In this document: positions 13,935-15,913 of the stretch, one piece after another
Layout: every line of letters begins with the position of its first letter
Position numbering within the stretch: position 1 is the first letter of the stretch
From: Candidatus Aminicenantota bacterium
Lineage (GTDB): Bacteria; Acidobacteriota; Aminicenantia; UBA2199
Assembly: GCA_030639705.1 (NCBI GenBank)
Contig: DAOWKX010000221.1
Coordinates: 1 to 15,913, forward strand
Length of the DNA stretch: 15,913 bases
Reading direction: 5' to 3'
Position numbers and translations under genes: made by a program
The notes under the pieces: generated by a model
What the model was told of the DNA's origin: nothing
What the model saw: the letters and a program-made list of their open reading frames with translations, nothing else
Database searches by the model: none

Positions 13935-15518
13935 TTGATTTTCTTAAAAGATAAAAGTATCAGAAGCCGGTTTGTATTCCTGAATTCAATTCGTATCGCT
14001 ATCTTATCGGCGCTGGCCCTGATTTCTGTATTTTTAATGAATTTTTCTGAATACCCATCTCAAATTTTTCCCATTATTATATCTCTGTTTGGTGCCGTGC
14101 TCTTTGCCATTTTATACTTTCCCTTGTTTAAACTTTTAAATTTCAGGTTCAACATTTATCTTCAGTTGTTCATTGATATTTTAGTGATAACCCTGTTGGT
14201 CTATTTTTCCGGAGGTATTGTCAGCCCCTTTTATTTTCTCTATATTCTTCCCATCATCACTTCTGCTATTTTTCTATCCAAAAGAGATACCCTGTATATT
14301 GCTACCTTATCCTTTATTATTTTTGGTATTTTGTCCGATTTTATGTATTTAGAGATCATTCCCTTTTACTCGGCAAATTATGCACCCGATATTTCTTTCA
14401 GTAGTTTTATTTATAATTTGCTGATGAGTTTTATTGCCTTTTTGGCAGTGGCAATGATCTCTTCCTATTATTTTGATAAAATCAAAAAGACAGATGAGGA
14501 GCTCAGAAATATTCAGGAAAACCTGAAAGACCTGATATTAATCAATAACACGGTAATGGAAAAGATGGAGAATGGATTTATCACCTGTGATTCCCAGGGA
14601 AAAATCATATCATATAATGAGAAATCAAAGCAGTTATTGCGCTTGAATAGCAAGAGTAATATCTTTAAAATTATTTTATCTCCCAATGATGAAAAAGAAC
14701 TAAAACGAATTACCGATTCTCATCATAAATATTATTTTGAAAAAAAGATCAATAAACTTATACTGGGAATTTCTGTTTCGTTGTTAAAGAATATTTATTC
14801 ATTCAAAAGAATTTATGTTTTTATCATCATGGATTTGACAGAAAAGAAAAAGATTGAAGAAGTTTTGCATAAAAAGGAACATTTCGCCGTTATTGGGGAA
14901 ATGGCAGCGGGTATTGCCCATGAGATCAGAAACCCTCTTGCCTCCATTTCAGGTTCTGTTCAGTTTCTTCAAAAAAAACTGCAGTTGGAAGATGAATATA
15001 ATAATCTAATGGATATTATCATTACCGAGTCAAACCGGCTTTCAAAATCAATTGAAGAGTTTTTGGAATTCACCAAGGTCACGCCAATCAAAAAGACAAA
15101 AATAAATCTTTCTGAGATCATTGATGATATAATTGAACTGATACGGGTGAACAATAAAAAAGTCAGGTTTATCCAGAAGTATGGTAAAAACAATATGGTT
15201 TTCGGGGATAATGAAATGGTTAAACAACTGATCTGGAATTTAATAAGTAATTCTGTAAAAGCAGTGAATGGCAAAGGCTTGATAGAGATTAATATTTATA
15301 CAAAAGGAGACCATTTTGTTATGTCCATCAGGGATGATGGTATTGGAATGGAGAGAACTGAATTGAGTAAAATTTACAATCCTTTTTATTCAAAGTTCAC
15401 ATCCGGGATTGGCCTAGGCATGGCTATGGTTCGCAGAATTATTGAGGACCACGGATATGATATTAAAATAAGCTCAGAAAAAAATATTGGAACCGAAGTA
15501 ATCGTAGATTTCAAATAA
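13935..15518 (+). CDS. pilS: Sensor histidine kinase PilS
   Basis: This is the membrane histidine kinase partner of PilR, which in characterised systems senses pilin levels in the inner membrane and controls pilin transcription. The 527-residue protein has about six transmembrane segments between residues 18 and 180, a PAS-like domain about 203-305 (NGFITCDSQGKIISYNEKS), and a HisKA domain with phospho-acceptor H329 in AAGIAHEIRNPL. The HATPase domain has an N box with N435/N439 (WNLISNSVKAV), G1 DDGIGM at 467-472, an F box PFYSKF and G2 GIGLGM at 491-496. All catalytic motifs are intact. The start is uncertain: the only suitable codon is TTG at 13935, with no clear Shine-Dalgarno, 17 nt after pilC. 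It ends 20 nt before pilR. Confidence 0.92.
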   Translation: MIFLKDKSIRSRFVFLNSIRIAILSALALISVFLMNFSEYPSQIFPIIISLFGAVLFAILYFPLFKLLNFRFNIYLQLFIDILVITLLVYFSGGIVSPFYFLYILPIITSAIFLSKRDTLYIATLSFIIFGILSDFMYLEIIPFYSANYAPDISFSSFIYNLLMSFIAFLAVAMISSYYFDKIKKTDEELRNIQENLKDLILINNTVMEKMENGFITCDSQGKIISYNEKSKQLLRLNSKSNIFKIILSPNDEKELKRITDSHHKYYFEKKINKLILGISVSLLKNIYSFKRIYVFIIMDLTEKKKIEEVLHKKEHFAVIGEMAAGIAHEIRNPLASISGSVQFLQKKLQLEDEYNNLMDIIITESNRLSKSIEEFLEFTKVTPIKKTKINLSEIIDDIIELIRVNNKKVRFIQKYGKNNMVFGDNEMVKQLIWNLISNSVKAVNGKGLIEINIYTKGDHFVMSIRDDGIGMERTELSKIYNPFYSKFTSGIGLGMAMVRRIIEDHGYDIKISSEKNIGTEVIVDFK

Positions 15519-15538
15519 TATAAGAGAAAGGTAAAAAA

Positions 15539-15913
15539 ATGGAAGATAAAAACATAAAGGTATTAATAATTGATGATGATCCCAGTATTCGCAATATGCT
15601 CTCAATTGTGTTAAAAAATGAAGGCTACGAAGTGGTTGCGGTTGAAAGTCCGATCATCGCCCTGAAGAATCTTAAAAATGAGAGTTTTGATCTGATCATT
15701 TCAGACATTAAAATGCCTGAGATCAGCGGAATTGAATTGCTGCGTAAAGTCAAATCAATAGATTCAGAGATCCCGGTAATTATGATCACCGGCTTTGCCT
15801 CAACAAATGATGCGGTTGAGGCCATGAAGCTGGGTGCGGAGGATTACATTATCAAACCGTTTAATCTTGATGAATTAAAAATTATTATCAATAAATCGAT
15901 TTATAAGAAGAAT
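15539..15913 (+). CDS. pilR: Response regulator PilR, N-terminal receiver domain (3' truncated by window end)
   Basis: 125 codons are present and the frame is open to the last base. They form a complete CheY-like receiver domain: acidic pocket D12-D14 in VLIIDDDPS, phospho-acceptor D56 in LIISDIKMP, T84 in VIMITGF and K106 in IIKPF. AAAGG at 15527-15531 sits 7 nt before the ATG. Position right after pilS, and similarity of the receiver to NtrC-family regulators, make PilR the best name. A sigma-54 interacting AAA+ domain and a Fis-type DNA-binding domain should follow beyond the window but cannot be seen. If they are absent, this would be a different regulator. Confidence 0.85.
   Translation, partial: MEDKNIKVLIIDDDPSIRNMLSIVLKNEGYEVVAVESPIIALKNLKNESFDLIISDIKMPEISGIELLRKVKSIDSEIPVIMITGFASTNDAVEAMKLGAEDYIIKPFNLDELKIIINKSIYKKN

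Noticed and set aside
1..15913. A new multi-gene defence, secretion or mobile system
   Set aside because: Almost all genes belong to known housekeeping or pilus families in usual orders; no transposase, integrase, CRISPR repeats, toxin-antitoxin pair or reverse transcriptase was seen.

Overview
The window is AT-rich, densely coding bacterial DNA. It suggests a Gram-negative (diderm) bacterium: it has a type IV pilus motor cluster, a signal-peptide-bearing outer-membrane beta-barrel protein of the PorV/TraF-like kind, and the end of a large sortilin-type BNR protein. That mix is familiar from Acidobacteriota/Aminicenantota and FCB-group genomes, but I cannot fix the phylum from the sequence alone.

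Layout. Positions 2-619 hold the 3' end of a BNR/VPS10-like repeat protein. It converges on a DnaJ/CbpA-type co-chaperone on the minus strand (625-1527), and the two stops are 5 nt apart. A 207-nt divergent promoter region follows. From 1735 to 6682 runs one tightly packed plus-strand operon: thiC, an MBL-fold hydrolase, yebC, ruvC, ruvA and ruvB, joined by 4-nt ATGA overlaps, a 1-nt overlap or a 2-nt gap. A second unit (6750-8280) encodes a UbiA-type prenyltransferase of the decaprenyl-phosphate phosphoribosyltransferase kind and an unrecognised helical-repeat protein with an internal duplication. Next comes a 277-nt intergenic region almost filled by a roughly 200-bp foldback element with nested hairpins, the least explained part of the window. 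The beta-barrel protein (8558-9727) follows, then pilB-pilT-pilC-pilS-pilR (9818 to the window end, with pilR cut off after its receiver domain).

How the genes work together. RuvA, RuvB and RuvC are the complete Holliday-junction branch-migration and resolution set, and YebC is often found just upstream of it. ThiC (thiamine pyrimidine synthesis) and the MBL protein share the transcript but not an obvious function. PilB and PilT are the extension and retraction ATPases of the type IV pilus, PilC is the inner-membrane platform, and PilS/PilR form the two-component system that classically activates sigma-54-dependent pilin transcription.

Regulation. Several sigma70-type promoters are readable. 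Two of them, for the prenyltransferase and the beta-barrel gene, put the predicted transcription start within about 2 nt of the only possible start codon, and neither gene has a Shine-Dalgarno sequence. Both look leaderless. I saw no tRNA, rRNA, CRISPR array, IS transposase or TPP riboswitch. Most of the window is well-known housekeeping or pilus genes, and I do not see a convincing new multi-gene system. The best leads are the foldback element, the leaderless promoters and the duplicated-repeat protein.
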